Source: a candidate division WS1 bacterium
GTDB lineage: Bacteria > Armatimonadota > Zipacnadia > Zipacnadales > UBA5352
Assembly (NCBI GenBank): GCA_003566775.1
Contig: PXBW01000090.1
Span: 1 to 52,178 of the forward strand
DNA length: 52,178 nt
Reading direction: 5' to 3'
Position numbers and translations under genes: made by a program. The notes beneath the pieces are model-generated. The model saw only the letters and a program-made list of their open reading frames with translations, made no database searches and was not told the DNA's origin. Positions 26,406-35,029 of the stretch are shown in pieces (within the stretch, counting starts at the first letter, position 1; every line of letters starts with the position of its first letter).

Positions 26406-27617
26406 ATGATGACACCAGAAGAACAGCTTGATTACCTGGTTGGCGACGCATCGGAGGTACACTCCCGCGAAGAGCTTCTGCAGAAGCTCACGCTGGACCG
26501 CCCGCTGCGCATCAAGTACGGGGCGGACCCGAGCGCGCCCGATCTGCACCTGGGGCACTCCGTCCCCATGCAGCGCCTGCGGCGCTTTCAGGAACTCGGT
26601 CACCAGGTGATCTTCATTATCGGCGACTTCACCGGGCGCATCGGGGATCCATCGGGAAGGTCCAGAACCCGCCCGATGCTCTCCGAGGAGGAGATAGAGC
26701 GCAACGCCGCCACTTTCGCCGAGCAGGCAGGGAAGATCCTCGATATCGAGGCATGTGAAATACTCTACAACTCCGAATGGCTGGAGGAACTCGGCACCGA
26801 AGGGATACTGGGGCTTGCGTCACAGTACACGGTCGCGCGCATGCTCGAACGTGATGATTTCGGTAAGCGCATGGCTAACGAGACACCGATCTCCATCGTC
26901 GAATTCCTGTACCCTCTGATGCAGGCGTACGACTCCGTCGCGGTCAGGGCGGACGTCGAGGTCGGAGGCACCGATCAGCTCTTCAACTTTCTGGTCGGTC
27001 GCGACATTATGCGCGCCTACGGCATGGACCCGCAGGTGGCCGCCACCTGGACGCTGCTGGTGGGCACCGACGGCACCGAGAAGATGAGCAAGTCGCTGGG
27101 CAATTACGTAGGGATCACCGAGCCTCCGGTCGAGATGTTCGGCAAGCTGATGTCCATCTCCGATGAGCTTCTGCCACACTACTGGGCGCTGCTTACCGAC
27201 GAGGGCTTCGAGGGCGCAGACCGAATCGACGAGGCGCTGCGGCACGATGAGCTTCACCCGATGGATGCTAAGAAGGACCTCGCCGGGCGCATAGTCGAAC
27301 GTTATCACGGCGCCGAGGCCGCGCGGCAGGCCCGGCAGGAGTTCGAGCAGGTCTTCAGCCGCGGCGAGAAGCCAACGGATATGCCCGAGGTCGAGATGCC
27401 TCGGTGTGACCTCGAAGATGGAAGAATCTGGATCGTCAGACTCGTGCGCGACTGCGGCGGCGCGTCCTCAAATGCTGAAGCCCGCAGGCTGATCCGTCAG
27501 GGTGCCGTGCGCGTCAACGATGAGAAGATACAGGACGAGACGGAAAACATCGCGATCTCCGATGGAGATATCGTGCAGGTGGGGAAAAGAACCTTCGCGA
27601 AGGTTAGTATGAGTTGA
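26406..27617 (+). CDS. tyrS: Tyrosyl-tRNA synthetase
   Basis: This class I synthetase charges tRNA-Tyr with tyrosine. The 403-residue protein has the HIGH-type motif HLGHS starting at residue 48, the KMSKS motif at 226-230 and a C-terminal S4 RNA-binding domain from about residue 335 (SSNAEARRLIRQGAVRVNDEKI). Tyrosine-pocket residues fall in KYGADPSAPDLHLGH and LYPLMQAYDSVAV. It resembles the TyrZ branch. The ATG at 26406 has AAGGA six bases upstream. The leader is too short for a T-box. Confidence 0.97.
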   Translation: MMTPEEQLDYLVGDASEVHSREELLQKLTLDRPLRIKYGADPSAPDLHLGHSVPMQRLRRFQELGHQVIFIIGDFTGRIGDPSGRSRTRPMLSEEEIERNAATFAEQAGKILDIEACEILYNSEWLEELGTEGILGLASQYTVARMLERDDFGKRMANETPISIVEFLYPLMQAYDSVAVRADVEVGGTDQLFNFLVGRDIMRAYGMDPQVAATWTLLVGTDGTEKMSKSLGNYVGITEPPVEMFGKLMSISDELLPHYWALLTDEGFEGADRIDEALRHDELHPMDAKKDLAGRIVERYHGAEAARQARQEFEQVFSRGEKPTDMPEVEMPRCDLEDGRIWIVRLVRDCGGASSNAEARRLIRQGAVRVNDEKIQDETENIAISDGDIVQVGKRTFAKVSMS

Positions 27618-27655
27618 TCCAACTCAACACACAACCCTGCATGGAGGCGATTTCG

Positions 27656-27964
27656 GTGAGTGATGGAAGAGATGACGCACAGGATGGGCTGGCGATCTTC
27701 GGGGCGATGATGCTGGGCGCTATCCTTGGCGGGTTTGCAGCGCTGCTGCTTGCTCCCAAGCCCGGAGACGAACTACGCGAAGAGATCGGAAAGACCGCCA
27801 CGGGTGCGAAAGAGAAGGCCGAGGACCTCAAGGAGCAGATGACGGCGAAGTATCAGGATCTGACGAGCCGCGTCGACGAGCATCTGCAGGAGCACAGGGA
27901 GGAAGCCGCTGAAGCCGCGGCGGATCTCGGCGAGGAAGTTGAGGAGCAGATCGAGCCGAATTAG
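27656..27964 (+). CDS. YtxH-domain small membrane-anchored protein
   Basis: The 102-residue protein has one membrane segment (about residues 11-30, LAIFGAMMLGAILGGFAALLLAPKPG). The signature LLAPKPGDELREEI is typical of YtxH/general-stress proteins. An amphipathic Lys/Glu-rich helix follows (TGAKEKAEDLKEQMTAKYQ to DLGEEVEEQI). The function of the family is poorly known; it is linked to stress. I chose the GTG at 27656 because GGAGG lies eight bases upstream; open-frame extension to 27614 has no ribosome site. It lies 38 bases after tyrS and is probably co-transcribed. Confidence 0.85.
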   Translation: MSDGRDDAQDGLAIFGAMMLGAILGGFAALLLAPKPGDELREEIGKTATGAKEKAEDLKEQMTAKYQDLTSRVDEHLQEHREEAAEAAADLGEEVEEQIEPN

Positions 27965-28023
27965 GGCCGGCAGTGAAGCTCCGGAGGTAGCTTGACAGAT
28001 CTGACACAGCATCGCAGTCACAA

Positions 28024-28058
28024 CCTCCGGGCAGATGCTCTCAGTATCTGCCCGGAGG
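28024..28058. terminator. 13-bp perfect hairpin after the YtxH gene
   Basis: CCTCCGGGCAGAT (28024-28036) and ATCTGCCCGGAGG (28046-28058) are exact complements around a nine-base loop. It is very stable and sits 60 bases after the stop at 27964, but no T-tract follows on either strand. It may terminate weakly or protect the mRNA 3' end. Confidence 0.45.
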
Positions 28059-28143
28059 CGTCATGAGTGGAACTGTCACCGATCGTATTCTGTCCCCCCC
28101 CCATTCTCGACAGGCGGGGCAATACCACAAGGGGCTGATCATA

Positions 28144-29544
28144 ATGATGAGATACGCGCTTGCAGTGACGGCCGCCTCATTGCTCACCATGGTCGTGTGC
28201 GCGGGTGCCGCGGAGGTGCATGAGGTCGCCTCTCCAGATGATCTATCGGGGGCGATGGAAGCCGCCGAACCAGGCGATGAGATCGTCCTCGCCGACGGCG
28301 AGTGGCTCGATGCGGACCTGAACATTACCTGCTCGGGCGCCCCTGATGCGCCGATCACGATCCGCCCGCAGACCCCGGGCGGGCTCACCCTGACGGGCAT
28401 CTCATGGGTGCGCCTCTCCGGCTCTCACCTCGTCCTGTCCGGCCTCCGCATGTACGGCGGGGCGCGCGAGGTGGCCGGCGACGGCGTCGAGCGCGAGCAG
28501 CGATTCGCCCCGATTGACATCCGGGGCGATCATAACCGCGTCACCGAATGCGCCATCATCGACTTCAATCCTGTCGGGCGGGAACACCGCTACATGTGGG
28601 TGGTGATCCGCGGGGTCGGCAACCAGGTAGACCGCTGCTACTTCCGCGGACAGGATCACTCAGGGGTGACGATGACAGTGAATGTTGACCCCGAGCGGCC
28701 GAACGAGGCGCTGATCTACCGCAATTACTTCGCAGGCAGACCCCCGCTTGGGGCCAACGGCGGTGAGACGATCCGCATCGGAACCAGCCACGTCTCAATG
28801 TCGAACTCGCACACCACCGTCCAGGAGAATCTCTTCGAGCACTGTGACGGGGAGATCGAGATCATCTCGAACAAGTCATGCGAGAACCGCTACGTCGGCA
28901 ACACCTTCCGCGAGTCAGCAGGCGAACTCACCCTCCGTCATGGCGACCGCTGCGTGGTCGAGGGAAATTACTTCTTCTGCAACGGCTACGAACGATCCCG
29001 TAGCAATGGTTACGAGCGGGCGCGCGGGATTCGCATCATCGGACGCGACCACCGGGTCGTGAACAACTACATCTATGAGCCCGCGCTCTACGGCATCGTG
29101 TTCCAGGAGGGCATCGTGGACACTCCGCTGGCGGGGTACTTCCAGGTGGAGCGCGCACTGGTGGCCTTCAACACGATCGTCGCGTCGAGCGGTACGCCGG
29201 TCTGGATGGGACGCAGCGCCGAATTCCGCGAGGACAGGCCGCTTCACCCGATTGATTCGACTTTCGTCGGTAACATCTTCCTGGCGCCCGACCGCCCCGT
29301 CTTTGCCCGCGCGCAGTTCCCCGACAACTTCGACTGGGAGAACAACTTCGCGTGGGGCGATGAACTCGGCATCGAGCACCGGGACGGCATCACATGGACG
29401 GATCCGATGCTGGTCGAGGATGAGCACGGCCTCTTGCGACCGGCAGACGGCAGTCCCGCCGCAGACGCGGGCTTCGAGGGGGCGGAGCCTGTCGCCTGGC
29501 GCCCCCTGACCGCGGCGGATGTCGGGCCGAGTTGGATGGACTGA
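28144..29544 (+). CDS. Polysaccharide lyase family 6 (alginate lyase/chondroitinase B type)
   Basis: PL6 enzymes cleave uronic-acid-containing chains (alginate or dermatan sulfate) by beta-elimination. The 466-residue product has a signal peptide (MRYALAVTAASLLTMVVCAGAA), so it is exported, and then a parallel beta-helix. The family core is NGGETIRIGTSHVSMS, ENLFEHCDGEIEIISNKSCEN and ELTLRHGDRCVVEGN. The catalytic pair is K244 (ISNKS) and R265 (LRHG), 21 residues apart as are K250 and R271 in chondroitinase B. The ATG at 28144 has AAGGGG upstream. It converges with the heparinase-family gene at 29763. Which polymer it cuts cannot be told; both alginate and sulfated glycosaminoglycan-like chains are possible. 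Confidence 0.93.
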   Translation: MMRYALAVTAASLLTMVVCAGAAEVHEVASPDDLSGAMEAAEPGDEIVLADGEWLDADLNITCSGAPDAPITIRPQTPGGLTLTGISWVRLSGSHLVLSGLRMYGGAREVAGDGVEREQRFAPIDIRGDHNRVTECAIIDFNPVGREHRYMWVVIRGVGNQVDRCYFRGQDHSGVTMTVNVDPERPNEALIYRNYFAGRPPLGANGGETIRIGTSHVSMSNSHTTVQENLFEHCDGEIEIISNKSCENRYVGNTFRESAGELTLRHGDRCVVEGNYFFCNGYERSRSNGYERARGIRIIGRDHRVVNNYIYEPALYGIVFQEGIVDTPLAGYFQVERALVAFNTIVASSGTPVWMGRSAEFREDRPLHPIDSTFVGNIFLAPDRPVFARAQFPDNFDWENNFAWGDELGIEHRDGITWTDPMLVEDEHGLLRPADGSPAADAGFEGAEPVAWRPLTAADVGPSWMD

Positions 29545-29582
29545 GCGCCACGCGTCGGCCTGTCCTAGTAAGATGCTGACCC

Positions 29583-29742
29583 TGGAGGGGCCGCACGAGG
29601 GCTGATTGCGGAGCAAGCTGCCCGAGGTCGGCCCTCTCCGGTCGTCCGTCTGAGCAATCATCGAAACAATGTAACGACCGATGGGCCGATCTCGCCTGCC
29701 CTGCTCGCTGCCGCTCGCGGAGGGTCTCGTGCGGCCCCTCCA
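29583..29742. repeat. Nested 160-bp palindrome between convergent lyase genes
   Basis: TGGAGGGGCCGCACGAG (29583-29599) and its exact complement (29726-29742) enclose two further pairs of arms. These are CGAGGTCGGCCC (29623-29634) with GGGCCGATCTCG (29683-29694, one mismatch) and CGGTCGT (29639-29645) with ACGACCG (29674-29680). The sequence could fold into one long interrupted stem. The possibilities are a bidirectional terminator, a MITE-like element with 17-bp terminal repeats (flanked by CCC on both sides) or a structured RNA. No ORF of interest lies inside. Confidence 0.65.
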
Positions 29743-29762
29743 CCCGTCCCGGCGTCAGCCTC

Positions 29763-32573
29763 TCACTGCGCCTGCCACCAGCCCTGTGCGGGCAGATGCC
29801 ACGTCGCGGCCCCTTCGGTGGTGCGCAGCGGCCAGTGCGTCATCTCCACCTCGCCATCGGCGTTGATGCGCAGGCCGGGGCGGTGCCTGAGCGCGATGAC
29901 AGTCTGCTCACCCTCGCGCCGCAGTTCGCTCACCGCCAGCGCGTAGGTCATCCCGTCGCTGTGATGCACCACCACGCGCTCGTCGGTGAGGGCCTCGCGC
30001 TCTGGAAGCTGCGCGTCCACCACCAGCGCGTTCTCGCCATCACCATCATCGGCGTTGCGGAACTCCAGCACCTCGCCCGTCCCGCCCGGTGACAGATCAA
30101 GCTCGCGCCCCGCGACCCGCAGCGCGCTTCCGTCCAGCAGCCCCAGCGCGACTGGCTCGTCATCGATCACGCGTACGAAGGCGTAGCGGCCGGTGGCCTC
30201 GATCTGCAGCGCGGGAACCGAGATCGCGGTCTCCGGGTCCCGCGTGGACAGGTGATAGTCGGTGAAGCCCTCACCGCTGACGGCGATGCCGACCGCGAAC
30301 GGGTCGTCGCTGACGATCTCAAGGCGCTCGACCGCGAGGCCCCCTGCGCCTCCCTGAACCGGGCGATGCACCGCGGTGAAGGTACTCTGCAGGTCCTCTC
30401 CCTCGATCCGCAGCACAACCGCGGGCATCCAGTAATCCCACACCCGCGAACTGTCCTCCTCCGCGCGGCGCACCGACGGCAACTCAGCGGTGATCACGGT
30501 CGCCTCGGGGATGCCGAGCACGGTGGTCTCCACACCGGGACCGTCCTCGCACGTCATGCGCATGGACCACGTATCCTCACCCGAACCGGCTGCGAGGTTG
30601 CGGAACAGGCCGTAGGAGTTATTCACACCGTCGATGATTCGGGGCCCGTAAAGCTCGGTCCAGCGGAAGAACTCGCTGCCCTCGGGCATCAGATCGCCTT
30701 CTTGCGGCTGAAGTTCAAGGCTCGCCACCAGCGCCATGTCCTCGTCGGCTGATCCATGCAGCAGCCAGTCGTGCTGAGAGCCTCCGGAGACTCGGAAGAC
30801 GTCCACCACGTATCCGGTCCCATCGGGGCACTCAACGACACTAAGTGCCCTGCGGTAGAGATCGACCAGTTCCGGATATGCCCCCTCGCCCCCCGCTTCG
30901 ATGTACTGCACCGACGGACCAAGACGACCGCTGGCGATCGCGTAGCCGTCGGCGGGCGGGTCGACTCCCGATCCGCGCTGATCCGCTCCATCGACCACCA
31001 CGAGGTTGTGCGAGAGGCTGCCGACTGTGAAAGGCCTGATGACCGTGTGCGTGTATCCAATGTCGCTGATCAACTCGCGCCCGGCGGCGAAGAGCATGAT
31101 GTTGAGCGTGTCGAGATGGGTGTGCCCATAGCCGCCGCTGAAGTGCAGATGCGCCTGCATCCCGTCCGGCTCGTTGCCGACCCCGAGCATCGCGTGGCCC
31201 ATGCCCCAGTGCAGGTGCGAGGCCACCGGCCGGTCGCGCGGACCGGGCATGTCGCGGCCGCGAGTGGTGACCGACCAGGTGTCATGGATGCACATGTAGT
31301 CGCCGGTGGGAGTGCGGTTCGCCTCAAGCGCGTCGAGGCTCTGTCGCAGCAGCGGAAGCTCTGAGTGCGGGTCGAAGTCATCGTAGCGGGTTCCGCTCAT
31401 TATGCCGATGTAGCCGGGCGGGTCGGTGTACCCCGCGAGCGTCTGCTCGGCCGCCCGGGAAAGGCCCAGAATCGTCTGATGGTGATACGACGGCGCAGCC
31501 TCGCGCCAGTTGCCGTCGGGGAAGAAACGGTTCTCGAGGATAAGCGGAACGCGCCGGAGCGCGTCGTGCACGAACTCAGGCTCACCGATCACGCGTCCGA
31601 TTACCGCGAAGGCGCGGATCAGGGTTGGATCCATGTTGCCCAGATATGGAGGGTAGCTGCGCGCGTAGTTGGCGGTGGCGCGCAGGTAGCCATTCACGTT
31701 CTCGCGCACGTCCTTGCCGAGATCGTCTGAGAGGCGGTCGATCTCGTCGCTGGCTGCGATGCGGTCCCACGCGTAGGCGAGGGCAGTGACAGGCTCGGCG
31801 TACAACCAGCCGTTCCAGTTTACCCCGCGGCGGTTCGACCAGTAGGGGTAGTGCGCACCGTCATCGCGCCCGGCGCGGCCTGTGCCCGGCTCAGGGACCT
31901 CGACCAGCCCATGCTCGTCGGGTTCGAGGATCTCGATGTCCTCAAGCAGAATGGGGCTGCCCGCCCGCCGGCAGATCTGCACGTTGAAATGCGGGTACGC
32001 GTCCGCAAGCCGGTCAAGTATCTGCGCTGCCTGCCGCGCATATCGATCATCCTCGGTGGCGACGTAGAGTTCGGCGATGCGCGGAACGATGCGTTCCATG
32101 TACTGGCGGCGCGCGTTGTCGATCTTCCCCGTGATGTAATACTTATAGCCGTCCTCGCCGGGGTAATACGGAAACTCCTGCACCTGTCCGGTGGGGTCGG
32201 TGATCAGATCGACCTCGGACATCGGGTAGCGATCGTCCGGGTGGGTGATCTCGCAGTTGGCGCAGTGAATCTGCTCGGGCGCATCCGGCGTCCAGCGCCA
32301 GTAGTTGGTGCGGTCGCGACGCCCACCCGGATACTCACAGTTGGGACAGGCGATCATCTGGAAGCTGCTCCTGGCAACGATCCACTCGTCTATCTCGTCG
32401 CGTGTCAGTTCCATGACCATCGCGGTCTGCTCCTGAAGTTGCGGGATGCGCTCTTCGGGCACCTCGATGGGAAAGACGGGGTGCTCGACAGGGAAACGCG
32501 CCCAGGCACTCGCGCACATGAAGACACACAAGACCCCTAACATAATGACGCCCGCTATCCTCGACCGCATCAT
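29763..32573 (-). CDS. Heparinase II/III-family secreted lyase, large form
   Basis: The 936-residue product has a signal peptide (IAGVIMLGVLCVFMCASAWA, cut near 26). An unusual zinc-ribbon-like motif has C76, C79, C104 and C107 (CPNC and CANC). An alpha-toroid domain follows (about 150-450, YLRATANYARSYPPYLGNMDPTL and GNWREAAPSYHHQTILGL). The heparinase II/III C-terminal beta-sandwich has its signature near residues 475-500 (HLHFSGGYGHTHLDTLNIMLFAAGRELISDIGY). Such lyases cleave uronate-containing polysaccharides. The ATG has GGGAGA upstream. Family-level function is clear; the substrate is not. It converges with the PL6 gene, and together they suggest stepwise depolymerisation. Confidence 0.9.
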   Translation of the reverse strand: MMRSRIAGVIMLGVLCVFMCASAWARFPVEHPVFPIEVPEERIPQLQEQTAMVMELTRDEIDEWIVARSSFQMIACPNCEYPGGRRDRTNYWRWTPDAPEQIHCANCEITHPDDRYPMSEVDLITDPTGQVQEFPYYPGEDGYKYYITGKIDNARRQYMERIVPRIAELYVATEDDRYARQAAQILDRLADAYPHFNVQICRRAGSPILLEDIEILEPDEHGLVEVPEPGTGRAGRDDGAHYPYWSNRRGVNWNGWLYAEPVTALAYAWDRIAASDEIDRLSDDLGKDVRENVNGYLRATANYARSYPPYLGNMDPTLIRAFAVIGRVIGEPEFVHDALRRVPLILENRFFPDGNWREAAPSYHHQTILGLSRAAEQTLAGYTDPPGYIGIMSGTRYDDFDPHSELPLLRQSLDALEANRTPTGDYMCIHDTWSVTTRGRDMPGPRDRPVASHLHWGMGHAMLGVGNEPDGMQAHLHFSGGYGHTHLDTLNIMLFAAGRELISDIGYTHTVIRPFTVGSLSHNLVVVDGADQRGSGVDPPADGYAIASGRLGPSVQYIEAGGEGAYPELVDLYRRALSVVECPDGTGYVVDVFRVSGGSQHDWLLHGSADEDMALVASLELQPQEGDLMPEGSEFFRWTELYGPRIIDGVNNSYGLFRNLAAGSGEDTWSMRMTCEDGPGVETTVLGIPEATVITAELPSVRRAEEDSSRVWDYWMPAVVLRIEGEDLQSTFTAVHRPVQGGAGGLAVERLEIVSDDPFAVGIAVSGEGFTDYHLSTRDPETAISVPALQIEATGRYAFVRVIDDEPVALGLLDGSALRVAGRELDLSPGGTGEVLEFRNADDGDGENALVVDAQLPEREALTDERVVVHHSDGMTYALAVSELRREGEQTVIALRHRPGLRINADGEVEMTHWPLRTTEGAATWHLPAQGWWQAQ

Positions 32574-32610
32574 CCGTATCTCCCTTTCTCGTGGCTAACT
32601 GCTCGAACGG

Positions 32611-32755
32611 CCCCGGCAGGAGCGCCTGGGTTCGGACAACTCCTCCACAAAGACAACGGCTGATGGCGGGACAGACGGGAGCGGTGTCCCGCCTCTGCGG
32701 ACGACCCCGGCGAGAGCGCCGGGGCAACCACGACAGCGACTGACGCCGTCGTGGT
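32611..32755. repeat. Cluster of hairpins with a repeated 20-bp REP-like unit
   Basis: Two related palindromes, 32611-32630 and 32705-32724, match at 17 of 20 bases (core CCCCGGC, then AGCGCC, then GGG). Between and after them are GGCGGGACA/TGTCCCGCC (32665-32673 and 32685-32693) and ACCACGAC/GTCGTGGT (32727-32734 and 32748-32755). All lie in the 188-bp gap between the aldo/keto reductase stop and the heparinase-family start. They look like REP-type intergenic palindromes and could stabilise or terminate the upstream transcript. Confidence 0.65.
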
Positions 32756-32761
32756 GTCCGT

Positions 32762-33694
32762 TCACCCATCGAGCGCGCCGCGCAGAGTCGCGCTCTCAGC
32801 ATCGGTGAGTTCGCGTTCACCCATCTTCGCGTTCATTCGCGCCTGCTCCGGTGACTTGCAGCCGGGGATCGCGACCGGCTTCACCGAATGGGAGATCACG
32901 AAGCGCAGCGCCGCCTCGACCATATCCTCCCCCGGTTCCACGACTTCCTTGAGGCGCTCGACACCCGCGATATCGCGCTCGTACTGCTCTCGCTGATCTC
33001 CACCGGGGTTGAATCTCTCGCGCACCGTGTCCGTGAACTCGGTCTCAAGGTCATACTTGCCCGACAGCAGACCCATGCGCAGCGGACCACGCACCAGCAC
33101 CGCGATATTATTCTCCTTGCAGTACGGCAGGAATGCTTCCTCAGGCTGCCTGTTCAGGAGGGAGTAATCCACCTCCACAACCGAGCAGTTGCCGTCCACG
33201 TTGAAACGCTTGAGAACATCGAGATCGTTCGTCGATATGCCGTAAACACGGATCTTGCCCCGTTGCTGCAGCACCTCGAAGGCCTCCAGGAAGATGCTCG
33301 GGTCCTCGATGTCCGCCACGTGACAGAGCATGACATCTACCCAGTCGGTGCGAAGCCGGTGCAGCGAGGCATGGCACGACATTCGGATCATATCTACCGT
33401 GGTGTAGGGGACGCCCTGACCGGTACGCTGACCCCAGTGGCCAATCTTGGAGACCAGGTAGATCTGGTGCCGGATTCCGGCGAGTGCCTCACCGAGGCGC
33501 ATCTCCGAGAGGCCGTTGGGGATGCCGTAGGACTCTGCCGTGTCATAAAGATTCATCCCCGCATCGAACGCCTCGCGGACCGTCGCCCAGACAGTCGCGT
33601 CGTCAAGCTCGCCCCACTGATTCCCGATGTTCCAGGTCCCCATGCCTATGGCGGAGACCTCCCAGCCGGTGCTTCCAAACTCGCGATAGAGCAT
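32762..33694 (-). CDS. Aldo/keto reductase
   Basis: This NAD(P)H-dependent TIM-barrel enzyme of the AKR superfamily reduces sugar or other aldehydes. The 310-residue product has the full catalytic tetrad D51, Y56, K83 and H125 (NLYDTAESYG, VSKIG, LCHVAD). Cofactor-binding segments are ISTNDLDVLK and IPGCKSPEQARMN near the C-terminus. The ATG at 33694 has GGAGG eight bases upstream; a longer reading to 33832 lacks support. It diverges from the nuclease-fold gene at 33893 and precedes the hairpin cluster. The sugar substrate is unknown but probably comes from the surrounding polysaccharide genes. Confidence 0.93.
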   Translation of the reverse strand: MLYREFGSTGWEVSAIGMGTWNIGNQWGELDDATVWATVREAFDAGMNLYDTAESYGIPNGLSEMRLGEALAGIRHQIYLVSKIGHWGQRTGQGVPYTTVDMIRMSCHASLHRLRTDWVDVMLCHVADIEDPSIFLEAFEVLQQRGKIRVYGISTNDLDVLKRFNVDGNCSVVEVDYSLLNRQPEEAFLPYCKENNIAVLVRGPLRMGLLSGKYDLETEFTDTVRERFNPGGDQREQYERDIAGVERLKEVVEPGEDMVEAALRFVISHSVKPVAIPGCKSPEQARMNAKMGERELTDAESATLRGALDG

Positions 33695-33892
33695 TACATC
33701 CACCTCCATGACGTGTCTGTTCCCGCTTTGTCCATTTCGCAGCGTCGCCCGCCTCGACCTCCTGCAATGCCGCCACGCGGGGGAAAGAGAAGGTCTCTCG
33801 CGCTGTTTGCGGAACCTGCTTACGGTCATCACGGCTATCTGCCGGAGAGATCACTCTGGTTTGCCCCTGAGGTGAATCAAGGAGGGCGCGAC

Positions 33893-34969
33893 ATGAGCAC
33901 CGGAGAGAACCGTCAACATCTCGATCAGGCCGTGCGCGAGGTTCGCGACCGCATCGATCAGATGAGGGATCGTTCCGGCTCTCCCGGGGAGCAAAACACC
34001 AAAGCGGTGCTGATTGAGCCGATCATCGAAGCTCTGGGCTGGGACCTCAGGGACTGGGAGCAGGTAATGCGCGAATACCGGGGCAAGCCACGTGACAACC
34101 CCGTTGACTACGCTCTTCTCCTTCGGCGCTCTCCTCTGCTCTTCATTGAAGCGAAGGATCTTGGAAGCGATCTCACCGATCGTCGCTGGTTGTCTCAGAT
34201 CATGGGATACGCGACCGTCGTTGGGGTCGAATGGTGCCTGCTCACAGACGGTGATCAATACCGTATTTACAACTCACACGCACCGGTTGACGTTGAAGAT
34301 AAGCTCTTCAGAGCGGTCTCGATCTCGGATGAAGCCCAACATCAGTTGGCGCTTGATACCCTGCTTCTGCTGTCAAAGGAGAAGCTTGCGGCCGAGGACC
34401 TCAAGGACCTCTGGGAGGCTTACTTCGTGGATTGCCAGGTGCAACGTGCCCTCGAGGACCTCTTTCTCGGGGACAACTCAAGTGTCGTCCGCCTGATCAA
34501 GCGTGCGGTGCCCGACCTCAAGCCCGCGCAGATCCGGCACTCCTTGAATCGCGCCGATATCAGGGTGGATTTTCCCACCACCTCTGAGAAGCCGCCGAGA
34601 CCTTCCGAGCCTGAGATCAATGAATCCGCGGAGAAGACCCTGACCATCGCAGGCGAGGTACACGAACTGCGCTACGCAAAAGAGATACTGGTCCATACTG
34701 CCGACTGGCTTGCGCAGGAGGGCCGCCTCAACGGGGAGGACTGCCCGATCTCAGTGACGCGGACTACCTCAAGAGGAGCCGACCGCTGTCTCGTTCACAC
34801 GGAACCGCATCATCTGGACGGCACGCCGTTCCGATCGCCCGAGAAGCTCTCCAACGGCCTCTTTGTCGAGACGCACGCGAGCAGAAGCACGCTGGAGGAC
34901 TACTCCCGGCGTTTGCTGGAGGGGGCCGGTATCGACCCGGAGGTCCTTGAAGTTCGCTGGCCCGGATGA
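33893..34969 (+). CDS. HsdR N-terminal-domain (type I restriction-like) nuclease-fold protein
   Basis: The 358-residue protein has an N-terminal PD-(D/E)xK domain like the start of type I restriction HsdR subunits. TKAVLIEPIIEALGWDLRD comes before the core residues D72 (NPVDYAL), E86 and K88 (FIEAKDL), then SQIMGYATVVGVEWCLLTDGDQYRIYN. There is no helicase domain and no adjacent hsdM or hsdS, so it is not an HsdR subunit. The C-terminal half (about 220-358) has no family I recognise. The ATG at 33893 has AAGGAGG seven bases upstream. It sits among sugar genes and is probably a standalone defence or housekeeping nuclease, function unknown. Confidence 0.85.
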   Translation: MSTGENRQHLDQAVREVRDRIDQMRDRSGSPGEQNTKAVLIEPIIEALGWDLRDWEQVMREYRGKPRDNPVDYALLLRRSPLLFIEAKDLGSDLTDRRWLSQIMGYATVVGVEWCLLTDGDQYRIYNSHAPVDVEDKLFRAVSISDEAQHQLALDTLLLLSKEKLAAEDLKDLWEAYFVDCQVQRALEDLFLGDNSSVVRLIKRAVPDLKPAQIRHSLNRADIRVDFPTTSEKPPRPSEPEINESAEKTLTIAGEVHELRYAKEILVHTADWLAQEGRLNGEDCPISVTRTTSRGADRCLVHTEPHHLDGTPFRSPEKLSNGLFVETHASRSTLEDYSRRLLEGAGIDPEVLEVRWPG

Positions 34970-35029
34970 GGTCGTCGGACACTCGGCCGGCCCCGGCGTC
35001 CGGCGACCATGCCACAGGAGGCATTATTC

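Noticed and set aside
24917-26407. A 496-codon open frame on the minus strand opposite the M48 protease gene
   Set aside because: It overlaps a gene with HEIGH and TPR motifs, has no recognisable domain and no ribosome site.
29583-29742. Insertion sequence
   Set aside because: Only 160 bp long with no transposase; kept as a palindrome or MITE candidate instead.
32888-33892. Plus-strand extension of the HsdR-N gene back through the aldo/keto reductase
   Set aside because: The aldo/keto reductase on the other strand has its full catalytic tetrad, and a strong AAGGAGG site sits right before the ATG at 33893.
18731-34969. A type I restriction system formed by the methyltransferase and the HsdR-N protein
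   Set aside because: They lie about 13.5 kb apart among unrelated genes, there is no hsdS, and the HsdR-N protein lacks a helicase domain.
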